NCBI GenBank assembly: GCA_903858935.1
Contig: CAIOKO010000016.1
Location: 1-64,000, forward strand
Direction: 5' to 3'
Length of the DNA stretch: 64,000 bases
Origin: an uncultured Schlesneria sp.
Lineage (GTDB): Bacteria; Planctomycetota; Planctomycetia; Planctomycetales; Planctomycetaceae
The notes under the pieces are model-generated. The model was given only the letters and a program-made list of their open reading frames with translations, made no database searches and was not told the DNA's origin. The position numbers and the translations under genes were made by a program. Each line of letters starts with the position of its first letter. The stretch's first letter is position 1. Below, one piece after another: positions 44,119 to 53,866 of this stretch.

Positions 44119-45382
44119 GATTCAAATCTCACATCTCGGTGGCCAAGCCAAAGAATCGCGTTTTGACTTCGAGGTCCACCGGGTGCGCAACTACGGTTTT
44201 TTGCGCAACATCGGACGAAGCCAGACCTTTTGTCGACGGGTAGCCTCCCGAGAGTTTGAGCAACGATCGCGAAGCTCCGTGAGATCATGTTGCGCACCTA
44301 TTGAATGGCGGCGAGCATTGGTTGCGCAACTCAGGGGTTTTTGCGCGAGATTGGCGGAATACAGGCTTTTCTTCAACTTTCAGCCCCCTGAAAGTTTGCG
44401 CGACGATGGCAGAACTTGTTCGACCAAGTTGCGCAACATTGGCAGCGCTTGCGCAACGATGGGGTCCTAAAAATAAAGACCGTCCGCCGATGTCTGGAAT
44501 GAAACAACTAGACTGCGATTCACCTGGTGAGGTCGCGCCTTCATGTCTCTCCGCCGAAACGGTAGAAAGTTGCTGAAGAGAAAGTGGTTAATTGACCAGG
44601 CCAAGAAAATGTTTCATGGACTTTTTTCTACGACTCTCTCATGACAACTCTCTAGCCGCATCGGCTCCCCCGCATCGTCAGGACACGCAATGAACTCGCA
44701 CGGACCAGCCCGATCCTGTTAACGGCAGCGGGGGCGATCCGTATTCAATGAATTTCGGGTTGCCAAAGATCAAAGTCGTTGTCGTAAGACAGTGACGCCT
44801 GAAACGCCGGGCGAGCCGGAAGTCTCAATTGACGGACGCATTTCAATGACGCTCACCATCACCTCAAATCAAACACAACGACAACATTTTTTTTACAACA
44901 TATATGTCGCCTGAGAATACAGAAATGCGTCTCGTTTCTTAACGTTTGGAAGGTGCTCACGAAAATGTTTTTTTCAGTGGCGAGTCGGCTCTTTACCCAG
45001 AGACACGGTAACCGAATAGACTTGGGGTTGGCTTCTACTTCAGATCACGAACCAAACGCAAAACAAATACTCGTTGCGAAGCGACCTTGTCTTCCGAGAA
45101 TCCACTGACTGCTATAAATGTCATTGGACGTCTCGAACTCACAAAAAAGCTGAAACCTTGTTAAACACTGCTTTTTGGGGCGGTACGATGCAATGCGCGG
45201 CACCCCTTATCACACCCATCAGAAATACTGACATAGTCAGTTGTATATTGCTCTGCCTATATTGGCATCCGAAAGAAACTTTGCGAAATAGCAGCGCGAA
45301 TCCTTTGGCCGGTTCTTGAAACAGGCGGTATCCACATACTTAGCTCCGTCAAACGACATCGCATTGAAGGGTGAGATCCGAG
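44119..45382. other. Gene-free region, 1.26 kb, repeat-rich first third
   Basis: This is the longest gap in the window. The first third (44183-44457) holds a cluster of TTGCGCAAC-like words. The remainder is AT-richer with poly-T near 44890. Several frames of 80-95 residues occur, but they overlap one another, change strand or follow the repeat words, and none has a ribosome binding site. I interpret the region as a repeat-derived spacer, possibly including the promoter of the gene at 45383. Confidence 0.5.
44183..44457. repeat. Cluster of TTGCGCAAC palindrome-like words
   Basis: Nine copies of TTGCGCAAC or one- to two-base variants occur in 275 bases, at 44183, 44201, 44256, 44290, 44322, 44341, 44396, 44429 and 44449. 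The core TGCGCA is palindromic and copies are often followed by ATTGGC or GATGG. Spacings range from 18 to 55 bases, so it is neither a tandem array nor a CRISPR. Dense clustered palindromes could be a protein-binding array or a decayed repeat family. Confidence 0.7.
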
Positions 45383-47089
45383 ATGGCGGCAGTAACTGAT
45401 CGACGTTCGATCAAATTCGTGCTCGTCACCCTCTTCATTTGTCTCGCTTGCTCAATAATTGTCATCGGGAACAAACGTGTCTTTGCTCCCCGTACGTTGG
45501 TCTTACCAGGAATGCAAAGCCATCACGCCATATCCGATGCTCAGTCGGTCGAAACGGACACGACCGAATCGAATCCCTCAATCGATACGCCTGAGACATC
45601 CGCGAAACATGGTTTGCGGCTTGCAACCATCGAGAAATTGACTCACGTTGTGTCCAGATCCTTGACGGCAGATGAACAGGCCGAGATCAGGCAGATGATT
45701 CGTTCGCTCGCTTCGATTAATGATGATCAAGAAAATTGGACGTACTTCCTGCAAAACCGTGCCTTTCGCCCACTGGACGAAACATGCGAGTCCGAATCGG
45801 TGGTCACATCCAGTCCCTTTGCAAGGTCTTCGCTCGAATTCAAAAGGCTGATTGAGCTTGGGCCAGACGCGTTACCGTTTCTATTGGAGTCACTCGATAA
45901 CAAGTCTCCGACGGCATTTGTAATCAAAAATCCGGGATTCTGCGCGGTGGCGCACGTCCACCATATTGGAGGTAACCCCGTCAACCGGAGTGAATCTCGT
46001 CGTATCGAGAGACGTCACCACGACGAAACGACAGGTGACGAGTCAACAAACTCTCACGTCGTAACGATCGGCGACATATGTTTCGTGATCATTGGTCAAA
46101 TTGTTGGACGAGATTACCGAATCATGAATAATCTCCCGCAGTGTTATATCGAAATTGCGAGTCCGACGACGTCTGAGCGAATCCGTCGGCAAGTGCGCGA
46201 AATCTGGTCCAGTGATCATTCCTCGCAAAAGTTGATCGACTCATTGTTACTCGATCTTGCAACAGAAATCGTACATTCCGAAATGGGTTATCAGGGGAAA
46301 TCATCGTGGCAATGCGCCGCTGCCCAGCGACTGTTGTACTACTTTCCGCAAGAGTCGGCTGGATTGTTGGCAGATCGACTGCGCAAATTTGATGTCGACC
46401 GCGAGTGTACAGCTCGTTTTTCGGGAGGATCTTTTGTCGAAGCAACTGCCTTATCAGATCATCCTCAGATCAAGACTGTAATGCGGGAAATATTCGAACG
46501 AGCCACCAGTCCCCATTTCATTGTTGCTTCAATGAAGTCCGTCAGTCGCAACGACCGCGAATTTATGGCCCGACGGATGAAACGTCTGATCGAGGACCTC
46601 TCAGGCGAAAACGCCGATCCAAGAGGGCACTGCTACAAACTGCTGGTCGGGTTATGTCAATATGCCGACCCGGAAGCCAAGGAAGTGTTCCAGCAATACT
46701 TGGCGGACCGATCTGTCCAACATTCTCGACTCGCATGTCTTGCAGTGCGAAAAGTCCAAACTGAATTGGCCAAAGAGATGGAATGGACCAAAGAGTTGAT
46801 CACGCCACTACTCGACGATCGCCGAGAAGCCCCTTGGGACAGCAACCCGCAGTCCTATGCAGGACGAGGGAGTGAGCCGATGCGAATCTGTGATGAGGCG
46901 GCCGAAACGATTGCCAGCGGGGACAAGAGACATTGGTTCAATTCGCAAGACACGACGGCGGAGCGGGACGCCCGCATCGCGGACATCAAATCCCACATCA
47001 AGAATCCCCGCTCCGACTTCGGTCATTCAAGAAGAGGAGATCGGAAATCGCGAATTTACGGAACCTCTCACGTAACTACAGACGACTGA
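45383..47089 (+). CDS. Membrane-anchored HEAT-like repeat protein, function unknown
   Basis: Protein of 568 residues with an N-terminal signal anchor (IKFVLVTLFICLACSIIVIG), a Ser/Thr/Glu-rich linker and a helical body. Helices such as EFKRLIELGPDALPFLLESL and AQRLLYYFPQESAGLLADRL resemble HEAT/armadillo-like repeats used for protein binding. The C-terminal segment with ICDEAAETIASGDK also occurs in other planctomycete proteins of this layout. ATG 45383 is preferred to a GTG at 45371. It is isolated and convergent with the sigma factor gene; no function is assigned. Confidence 0.68.
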   Translation: MAAVTDRRSIKFVLVTLFICLACSIIVIGNKRVFAPRTLVLPGMQSHHAISDAQSVETDTTESNPSIDTPETSAKHGLRLATIEKLTHVVSRSLTADEQAEIRQMIRSLASINDDQENWTYFLQNRAFRPLDETCESESVVTSSPFARSSLEFKRLIELGPDALPFLLESLDNKSPTAFVIKNPGFCAVAHVHHIGGNPVNRSESRRIERRHHDETTGDESTNSHVVTIGDICFVIIGQIVGRDYRIMNNLPQCYIEIASPTTSERIRRQVREIWSSDHSSQKLIDSLLLDLATEIVHSEMGYQGKSSWQCAAAQRLLYYFPQESAGLLADRLRKFDVDRECTARFSGGSFVEATALSDHPQIKTVMREIFERATSPHFIVASMKSVSRNDREFMARRMKRLIEDLSGENADPRGHCYKLLVGLCQYADPEAKEVFQQYLADRSVQHSRLACLAVRKVQTELAKEMEWTKELITPLLDDRREAPWDSNPQSYAGRGSEPMRICDEAAETIASGDKRHWFNSQDTTAERDARIADIKSHIKNPRSDFGHSRRGDRKSRIYGTSHVTTDD

Positions 47090-47437
47090 TTCGCGTCCAA
47101 CAATTTGCACTTTCACTGCACCTTGGTCCCTGACCAGAGTGCTCCGCTTACAATACTGAGTATTGTCATTCTCCGGCAGTCGCGGTACACAACGTGTTGG
47201 GAGGATCTGAGAGAAATTAAGGGGGAAAAGCACGGTGTTTTGAGGGTCGAATTGATCGGCCAGATTGTCATTCTTCAAGAGCTTCCCGGAATGACAGAGC
47301 CGGGTCGCCAAGAATTGTCAAAATATGACGCAGTTCAACTTAGAGACCTGTGCTCACAATTCCGCCTCCAATTGCGATCTCGACAATCCAATTAATTTCC
47401 GTTCTATCCGGGATACCGCTTGAGATAAAGCCGTAAA
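47090..47437. other. Convergent spacer with a possible gene remnant
   Basis: About 350 bases between two stop codons. A plus-strand frame ending at 47395 (ending QLRDLCSQFRLQLRSRQSN) has coding-like codon use from about 47220, but no ATG with a ribosome binding site and no family resemblance. It may be the tail of a lost gene. No terminator hairpin could be clearly assigned. Confidence 0.35.
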
Positions 47438-49114
47438 TTAGAACTGGAATTCCACCGGGAACCAATTCGCCAGGCAAACTCCAGAGTTGAGTGCGAAGCA
47501 GGTAACCAAGAGGATGATCGCAAGGCGGCGAATCGTGCTCGGTTCAAAATTTTGATATCGAGCGGCCACGCGATAAACCAGCCAGCCGAACATTGATGCC
47601 TGAATTGCCGCGAGCGATTGTGACGCGCCGCGTACGGCTGCGGGATTCCAGATAATCGAGCAGGACATGGCAACGACGATCGTGACGCCCAACGCTAACA
47701 ATGTGTTAGTCCCATTCGAACGATACAATTCTTTTCTTTCAATGGGCTGGGAGACAATCGCGATCATCCGCCGATTGACCAATCTTCGGCAGAGCCATAT
47801 TCCCGAACAGAGCATTCCCGCTCCTGTTGTCGCCGACAACAAAATTGATGGCCACGGTATTTCAATCCAGGTCTGGATCGCAAAAGACGCGGAAATTCCC
47901 AGTGCGCCAAGTCCGATCGCCAACAATTGCACGACGTCGAACCAACCCAACGACGGGTCATTTCGTGAGAGACCTACGGCCGTATTCCAAAATCCAAATT
48001 CTTCAACGGGTTCGATTAACCCGTTGTCGTCTCGACGAAGTTCAGATGAATCACGAATGGCTTTCGAATGGACTCGGATGATCAGCCTTAATGCATGCCA
48101 CAAAAGACCAATCGCAACAAAGAGTCCCAATATGGCTGTTCCCCACATTGGTCGGGGTGAGCCGAATGCAAATAATAGAGAAAGCCCGAAGAATAAGATC
48201 GACCAGGCAATTGATCCACAAGCTCGCATTCGCCAGCCCTTTGGCGGTAGTACCCAGTTCCAGCGTCCCAGGAAGTATGTCGACTGATCGTAGAAATCTT
48301 TTGAACCCAAGCTCGACATCACTTCCGAGACCCAGATCGGTCGATATCGTGCCACATAGAGCGTGACGCACACAGCAAAGACGAGTGAGACCCATCCGTC
48401 CAGCACGAGAATTGCGGCGACGGGAAATGCCGCGACAACCAATCCTTTCAATGTACTACCGAGCGTGGCTCCTCCGACGGCCTTACCAGCAGTTTCCGAA
48501 GCGACCATCTCGGTCAATTCGCTTGTGGTTCCTGCAGCGGCGGCGTGCTCCTGCATAAGCACCATCATTGCTGGGGCCGTCGCAGCGTAACCCGCCTGAG
48601 TCAGCCTTTCTCGCAATTGTCGAAGGGCATCCTGCATTCTGCGACTGATCGTCGACTGATTGACGCCCAGTTCCGCAGCGACATCCCGTTGTGATTGTCC
48701 TTCGACATAATGCATCATCATCGGCAGTCGCAGGTCCTCGGGCAATTCTCGCAATGCGACTTGAATCAGCCTGTGAAGATCTGATCCCGCCAGATCGTAC
48801 GGAGGGACGGTCGCATCAGCGTCGTGACCAAACTCTCGCTCGCGGATTTTGCGGCGTGACCGGCTGCGAATCGCGTTCAGCGATCTTGATGTCGCCGCTG
48901 ACCGTAGCCAGCCTGCCAGCGAGGTATGGACGTCAGCCGCATTTCGGGCCAGTTCGAGGAAGCATTCTTGCGCGACTTCTTCCGCGTCATGAGAATTCCC
49001 TAGCAGCCGAACGCAGACCCCCTTCACCAGCCCGGCGTAACGTCTGGTCAGCTCTTCAAACGCGTCTGAGTCCTGTGTCGCAACATATTGAGACAAAAGA
49101 GTTTGGTCATCCAT
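47438..49114 (-). CDS. ECF sigma factor fused to a polytopic membrane domain
   Basis: 558-residue protein. The first 170 residues form an ECF-type sigma factor: sigma-2 (about 10-85, with DAEEVAQECFLELAR) and sigma-4 (about 115-172, with EGQSQRDVAAELGVNQSTIS). A short Ala-rich linker (about 176-220) leads to a C-terminal region of seven or eight predicted helices (from about 221 to the end). The normal arrangement of a separate anti-sigma factor is absent: neither neighbour encodes a zinc anti-sigma protein. Planctomycete ECF factors with long C-terminal extensions are known. ATG 49114 has GAGG 8 bases upstream. Confidence 0.92.
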   Translation of the reverse strand: MDDQTLLSQYVATQDSDAFEELTRRYAGLVKGVCVRLLGNSHDAEEVAQECFLELARNAADVHTSLAGWLRSAATSRSLNAIRSRSRRKIREREFGHDADATVPPYDLAGSDLHRLIQVALRELPEDLRLPMMMHYVEGQSQRDVAAELGVNQSTISRRMQDALRQLRERLTQAGYAATAPAMMVLMQEHAAAAGTTSELTEMVASETAGKAVGGATLGSTLKGLVVAAFPVAAILVLDGWVSLVFAVCVTLYVARYRPIWVSEVMSSLGSKDFYDQSTYFLGRWNWVLPPKGWRMRACGSIAWSILFFGLSLLFAFGSPRPMWGTAILGLFVAIGLLWHALRLIIRVHSKAIRDSSELRRDDNGLIEPVEEFGFWNTAVGLSRNDPSLGWFDVVQLLAIGLGALGISASFAIQTWIEIPWPSILLSATTGAGMLCSGIWLCRRLVNRRMIAIVSQPIERKELYRSNGTNTLLALGVTIVVAMSCSIIWNPAAVRGASQSLAAIQASMFGWLVYRVAARYQNFEPSTIRRLAIILLVTCFALNSGVCLANWFPVEFQF

Positions 49115-49199
49115 CGCGCGCACCTCGAACCCAAACCGGGAAACCCATCACCACACTAAAGACACCGCCATGCGGAATGCAATGCAAAGATTCAATTCC

Positions 49200-51848
49200 T
49201 CACAATTTCTTCTCGGCCGGCACTCGAAACATTCGTGCCCGCTTCCCGGATGCGTTCAAGATAACCTGTGGATTTGGTGATTTCGAATCCGGCAGATTTC
49301 GCACACAACGCCACGTGGAAGCGGCATTCATGCCAGCAAAAACAACTGCCGAATACCGTGAGTTAAATGGATTTTCTCCAGCTGCGATCACCCAGGTTTC
49401 GGGATGGGCATAAAGCTCACCCTCGACGGTGAACGACTGGCGTCCAAAACGGACGGGAAATTTGTTTGATTTTACCAGAACTCGCTCGCTGACTCGATTC
49501 GTCAACGAGTGACCAATCAGTAACAGATAGTGTGTTTTCAAGTCCACATCAGTGACCTCCACATCCGATTTTATCGGGGGTAGGACGTTGGCAAAACGGC
49601 GCATGACTTCGGTTTGCAAATGTTGCGCTGCCTCTTTTTGTGCCGCTCGATCGTGAGTTGTTCCATAGACGATCAAGACATGATCCGGTTCAACTTCGTG
49701 TGAGAAGATTGTCCAGGGATTCGTCGATGCAAATTCGTCGCTCATTTTCTCCGTCTGCCAACGATCGAAAGTGGCTGTCGCTTCGACATCTGCAAAAGCC
49801 TTGAGGTGTGTCCGAAATTGTTCCGTAGAGACTTGTTGACCGGCATGTGCCTGACCGAATTCGTCCAGACACTGAATAAACTTCTCCGCCCCAATCTGAC
49901 GTCTCAGTTCTGCCAGCAGCATGACCCCCTTCCCCGCCGCAATGCGATACCAATCGCCATCGGCTGGGTCTGTTTGAGTCTTCGCCAGCGGAATATCGAC
50001 ACCGACACGTCGGACGGCGGTCAACCACTTTGATTCATGTTGAAAGAGTGCCAAATCGACCAGATCCCGTCCTTCGTGATTCGGATCGTCATGCTTTGAC
50101 GAGTGAGAATGCCCCGAATTCTGATCGTCCTCCTCGTCTTCATCCTCCTCCTCCTTTTTGTCTTTTGAGTGAGACGCCGGAGTTACCGGGCTTTCACCGT
50201 GAAACGCGATGGCATGTTCTAAAGCAACAACCTTTTCAAAGTCAGCGAATGCAGCAGCCAACCAGGTATCGGCGTCGTTTTTTGGTAAAAGCGTTCCTCG
50301 CCAGGCAAACGGATGAGTGGCATCGAATTCGACATCCAGTGATTCTCCCTTTTTGGGAAACATCTCCAAATCGACCGCACGCCGATGAGACTTGTCTTCC
50401 GCATTGACGGATGGCAATTTGACTCCCTGAACGTCAATCAATGTCCAATCGTGAGCCACCAAAGGCTTGGCGGACGGCTGATCCTCGAGATCACTTTCCG
50501 ACGGCGTCCACGTACGTCCTAAAGGGGGGCCGAAGAGCGCCCAGGTCTTGAGATCTTTGGCCATGGCGGCGGTCGTGAACTTGGCGTCACATGACGGAAA
50601 TGCGACCAGTGGCGGAGTTGAAAAGGCCTCGAATCCGAATGCTTCGTTAATCGTTCCCCGGCGTCGATTGAAAAGCTTGATCCAGGCCTGGTCTCGAAGG
50701 TGGGGGTGAAGAACAAGATTGGCCGGCTTTGCTCCAAAGTCGGCGACCGTCTCTTTAAAGACTCCAACATCTTTGACATTATTGCAGCCCCAATAGAATC
50801 CAGTCGTCCCTGCAACCCATTCGTTGCGACTGCTGCGCCAGGTCTTCGACGTGTTCGTCCCCAATTCCAGCATCGCGATCTCGTTGGTCTTGATGTCACC
50901 AAACAGCCATTCGTTTGTGTACAGACCGTTGTTGGAAGAGGTCAGTATTTCGGCGCATTTATCGATGGAATCGGCATACTGAACCGCTCGACGGATTCGC
51001 GAAGCCAGCATCTCTCCCTGTGGATTGAATTTCGTCTGTTCAATCGTCGTTTCCGAGATAATCAACCCGGCGTCGTTAATGTAATAGTCGAGTCCACTTT
51101 GAATTCCTCCTGGAAATGTCTGAAACACCATACGGTGTCCTACGGAGGGCTTTAGATCGAGCCAGACATTATAGAATCGGACATTGTCGATAGTTGACAT
51201 GGTGATATGTCCGGCGACAATTTTGCCATCCGATGTCGCAGTACCGGTGGCCACGAACGCACTGCAGCGATCGTGACGTGGCGCGCGAGGTGGAGAACCA
51301 TGCCGCCCACGGAAACTTTCCCGATCAATCCCGTTGGCGGTTCCTTCCAGCGCCGATTCCAGAAAGCTCACTTCGACATCGGCATTGATGACGACAATAT
51401 CGATCAGATCGAGTAATCGGCCATCGAACTTGGCTCCTGCGGCAGCGGCGCCGTCGGCGATTCCCTGCATTTCTCGCAGGTATTCGTTATCAAAGCGCCT
51501 CAGGAATAACGCATTAACGAATAACCGAAGATCGTGCCACGCTTTGTCAGGCGCATGCACGCTGCGTAGTTTGGCAATCGTGTGACAGAAGTCAACAATT
51601 TCATGAGCCAGCAATCGACCATGCTGGTAACCCCGTTCATACGGGGTCCCTTCGACGTGAACAACAATCCATCCGTCTTGCGGAAATCGCCACCCAGGCC
51701 CCTGCCGAGTCACTGCGGCGGGATCGGGCTCAAACCGAACGTCGGTTCCGGTCGGTGGTTGTGCCCATACAATTGATGCACAGTGATCCCCTAACAGACA
51801 GAGAGCAAGCAGAAACCCGGTGCGATATCGTGCAGACGCTTGGGTCAT
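49200..51848 (-). CDS. Secreted C45/phospholipase B-like hydrolase with C-terminal M1-like extension
   Basis: Exported 882-residue protein. The signal peptide (GFLLALCLLGDHCASIVWA) is followed by a domain resembling C45/acyl-CoA:6-aminopenicillanate acyltransferase and phospholipase B-like enzymes. These Ntn-fold amidohydrolases use an N-terminal nucleophile Cys; the candidate here is Cys195 in DRCSAFVATG. A strongly acidic run (KKEEEDEDEEDD, near residues 557-570) separates it from a C-terminal segment (ESKWLTAVRRVG then GKGVMLLAELRRQIGAEKFI) that resembles the C-terminal part of M1 aminopeptidases. No HExxH motif was seen, so that part is probably non-catalytic. It lies upstream of the sigma factor gene, 85 bases away. 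Confidence 0.75.
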   Translation of the reverse strand: MTQASARYRTGFLLALCLLGDHCASIVWAQPPTGTDVRFEPDPAAVTRQGPGWRFPQDGWIVVHVEGTPYERGYQHGRLLAHEIVDFCHTIAKLRSVHAPDKAWHDLRLFVNALFLRRFDNEYLREMQGIADGAAAAGAKFDGRLLDLIDIVVINADVEVSFLESALEGTANGIDRESFRGRHGSPPRAPRHDRCSAFVATGTATSDGKIVAGHITMSTIDNVRFYNVWLDLKPSVGHRMVFQTFPGGIQSGLDYYINDAGLIISETTIEQTKFNPQGEMLASRIRRAVQYADSIDKCAEILTSSNNGLYTNEWLFGDIKTNEIAMLELGTNTSKTWRSSRNEWVAGTTGFYWGCNNVKDVGVFKETVADFGAKPANLVLHPHLRDQAWIKLFNRRRGTINEAFGFEAFSTPPLVAFPSCDAKFTTAAMAKDLKTWALFGPPLGRTWTPSESDLEDQPSAKPLVAHDWTLIDVQGVKLPSVNAEDKSHRRAVDLEMFPKKGESLDVEFDATHPFAWRGTLLPKNDADTWLAAAFADFEKVVALEHAIAFHGESPVTPASHSKDKKEEEDEDEEDDQNSGHSHSSKHDDPNHEGRDLVDLALFQHESKWLTAVRRVGVDIPLAKTQTDPADGDWYRIAAGKGVMLLAELRRQIGAEKFIQCLDEFGQAHAGQQVSTEQFRTHLKAFADVEATATFDRWQTEKMSDEFASTNPWTIFSHEVEPDHVLIVYGTTHDRAAQKEAAQHLQTEVMRRFANVLPPIKSDVEVTDVDLKTHYLLLIGHSLTNRVSERVLVKSNKFPVRFGRQSFTVEGELYAHPETWVIAAGENPFNSRYSAVVFAGMNAASTWRCVRNLPDSKSPNPQVILNASGKRARMFRVPAEKKL

Positions 51849-52431
51849 TCGATGTCCTCAATAATCAATAATTGGTACTCGAAAGTTCCGATAACCGGAA
51901 CGATTCCGTGAATCCTATTTTATCCTAACAAAAGGGTTGCGGACATCGGACACGAGGAATTCACAGCGACGATTTCGGAAGCCGGAAACAGCAAAATGAT
52001 TGCCGTGCAGTCATCCGCACGAAACCCCACTGCCCCTGCGGCAGTGGTAAATGGGCCTTTGCACCAGCACGAGCCAAAATTCACTGCACGAGCCGCGCTA
52101 ATACCTAGGGCAAAGGCCCGTTAACCACCGCCGCAGGGGCGGTGGGGTGGCGTCTTCACGGTGTCACTTTGATACAACGATTCAATGAGCGTTGTGTCAT
52201 TGGACGAACCTGAAATCGAAGTTCCTGAATTCCGTTTTCACCGACTCCACTCAGAAACTTCATTCAAACTTCATTTTACGATGGACAATCGCCCCTGCTG
52301 AAATGGGGAATTCGACGGCGCTATCAATTTCCCGGCCTTCGATGTGGTCTGAGATCGAATCTCCGGTCGGAATCATTGACCGTTGTTGAGAAACGACAAA
52401 TATTAATTTCAACGTGGATAAGGATGAATCC
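51849..52431. other. Divergent spacer carrying a hairpin repeat
   Basis: About 580 bases between the C45-like gene (leftward) and the metallophosphoesterase (rightward), containing the family B hairpin at 52025-52146. The remainder has no supported gene; promoters for both genes must lie on either side of the repeat. Confidence 0.45.
52025..52146. repeat. Family B inverted repeat (well-preserved copy)
   Basis: A 38-base left arm starting CCCCACTGCCCCTGCGGC (52025) is almost the reverse complement of the right arm ending GCAGGGGCGGTGGGG (52146). Mismatches occur at few positions, such as AGTGGT/ACCACC pairings. A loop of about 45 bases contains the direct repeat CACGAGCC twice. It could form a long hairpin in DNA or RNA. 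A degenerate copy at 42541-42659 shows that the element is dispersed; it looks like a non-autonomous element. Confidence 0.82.
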
Positions 52432-53709
52432 ATGAATTCGTTGAATCGCCGTAATTTTATTGGTTCATCGTTAGGTGGATTCGCTGCGGGATTCGCGTTT
52501 GGACCGTCGCTGCTGGCTCGCGAACTTCCGGCAACGTCCATTGTGGCCGACCAGCAAAACGCCGGGTTCGCGCCTGACACTCTCTTTTTATCGTGGCAGC
52601 AAGATCCCACGACGACGATGACAGTTCAGTGGGTTAGCCCGGATTCCTCGGCAGACTTTTCAATCCACTATTCCACTTTGGAAAGTCCCGTTTGGCAAAT
52701 CGCGCGGACGATCACTAAACCTTATACAAATACAGACCTAAAGGTTTATCGGTGCGAACTGACCGGACTGAAACCCGGAAGCGAATATCAGTTTCAAATC
52801 GGTCAGGCCACAAAGACCTATCGCTTCCGGACCATGCCGAGCAAAGCCACGAACACGATTCAATTCGTTTCAGGCGGTGATTGCGGGGTCGACGAACATG
52901 CGATCAATACGAACATTCTCGCGGCCAAGCAAGAGCCCTATTTTGCCTTGATCGCCGGGGATCTGGCGTATGACAATGGGAAATCACCCGAGACATTCAC
53001 TCAGTACCTGCAGAATTATCATCGACACATGAACGACCCACAAGGGCGTCTCATCCCGATGATCACGCTGATCGGCAATCACGAAGTTAACGGCGGTTAT
53101 AAAACCCAAAGAAAAGACGCACCGCAATACTTGAGTCTGTTTGATGGGTTTTACTTGGACAAAACTTTTGGCGTGCTCGATATCGGCGATTACTTCAGCC
53201 TGGTTCTGCTCGACACCGATCACATCGAACCGATCGCAGGTGAACAGACGGAATGGCTGAGCAAAACATTGTCTGATCGACAGGAACGGCCGCATCTGAT
53301 CGTGGCCAATCACGTTCCAGCCTATCCGTCGTACCGTCCACCGGTTGGTGTGAATGGCAAGTTCGGTACGGGAGAAGAACAACGGATTCACTGGTCACCG
53401 CTGTTCGAGCGATACAACGTTGATGTTGTCCTGGAACATCACGACCATACGTTTAAGCGGACGCATCCGCTGACGAACGGCCTGAAAGATAAGAATGGCG
53501 TGCTTTATCTCGGTGACGGGTCATGGGGCAAGCTACGTATTCCCAAGACACCGGAAGAACGACCCTATCTGGCAGCAGTCAGTGCGGCGTATCACATGAC
53601 GGTTCATCGCCTTGAGGGTGATCAACGATTCCACATGGCAATCGAAGAATCGGGCAAGGTGGCCGATGTCTGCATGACTAATAACAAGCGTCCGGCGAAG
53701 CGCGGTTAG
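52432..53709 (+). CDS. Purple acid phosphatase-like metallophosphoesterase, Tat-exported
   Basis: Exported enzyme of 425 residues with a twin-arginine-type signal ([20 protein letters not shown]). A fibronectin-like N-terminal domain (about 50-140) precedes the catalytic fold. Metal-ligand motifs occur in the expected order: [24 protein letters not shown] and EHHDHTFKR. That supports a binuclear metallophosphoesterase of the purple acid phosphatase group, cleaving phosphate monoesters or related substrates in the periplasm or outside. ATG 52432 follows AAGGA; a GTG in frame at 52414 would only add an unconserved extension. It lies near a phytase-like gene (55651), so phosphate acquisition is a plausible theme. 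Confidence 0.9.
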   Translation: MNSLNRRNFIGSSLGGFAAGFAFGPSLLARELPATSIVADQQNAGFAPDTLFLSWQQDPTTTMTVQWVSPDSSADFSIHYSTLESPVWQIARTITKPYTNTDLKVYRCELTGLKPGSEYQFQIGQATKTYRFRTMPSKATNTIQFVSGGDCGVDEHAINTNILAAKQEPYFALIAGDLAYDNGKSPETFTQYLQNYHRHMNDPQGRLIPMITLIGNHEVNGGYKTQRKDAPQYLSLFDGFYLDKTFGVLDIGDYFSLVLLDTDHIEPIAGEQTEWLSKTLSDRQERPHLIVANHVPAYPSYRPPVGVNGKFGTGEEQRIHWSPLFERYNVDVVLEHHDHTFKRTHPLTNGLKDKNGVLYLGDGSWGKLRIPKTPEERPYLAAVSAAYHMTVHRLEGDQRFHMAIEESGKVADVCMTNNKRPAKRG

Positions 53710-53763
53710 GTCTATCCGTAGACGATTTCGGTTTCGCGAATTACACGTCATTAATTCGCATTT

Positions 53764-53782
53764 CGTTAATACGTTATTAACG
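53764..53782. promoter_or_regulatory. TTAA-rich palindrome upstream of the DUF1559 gene
   Basis: CGTTAATACGTTATTAACG is a perfect dyad with an 8-base arm on each side of a 3-base centre. TTAATTCG and ATTAACGA words flank it. Its position about 85 bases before the DUF1559 start suits an operator, or an AT-rich part of the promoter. Similar TTAA palindromes recur at 54961-54973 and 55079-55088. Confidence 0.4.
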
Positions 53783-53866
53783 ATCGGAGTGTTAAATGCC
53801 GCGAGTGCGTTCGCATTAACGAACCGCGTCCGCTTGATCTCTTTTAGCACTTGTTCAAAGGAAGAA

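Noticed and set aside
44183-44576. Possible CRISPR-like array or small genes in the TTGCGCAAC region
   Set aside because: The repeats are 9 bases and irregularly spaced, unlike CRISPR repeats with uniform spacers. The open frames simply follow the repeated words and have no ribosome binding site.
45074-45319. 81-residue plus-strand frame before the HEAT-like protein
   Set aside because: It has no ribosome binding site and a low-complexity Cys/His-poor sequence without family resemblance, and it lies in the likely promoter region.
47105-47395. 96-residue plus-strand frame in the convergent spacer
   Set aside because: The last part has coding-like codon use, but there is no acceptable start and no family match. 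Kept only as a remark in the intergenic entry.
47667-48287. 206-residue plus-strand frame
   Set aside because: It lies entirely antisense to the membrane domain of the sigma factor, where hydrophobic codons on the opposite strand keep the frame open. No family resemblance.
48691-49413. 240-residue plus-strand frame
   Set aside because: It is antisense to the start of the sigma factor gene and to the end of the C45-like gene, both of which are strongly supported.
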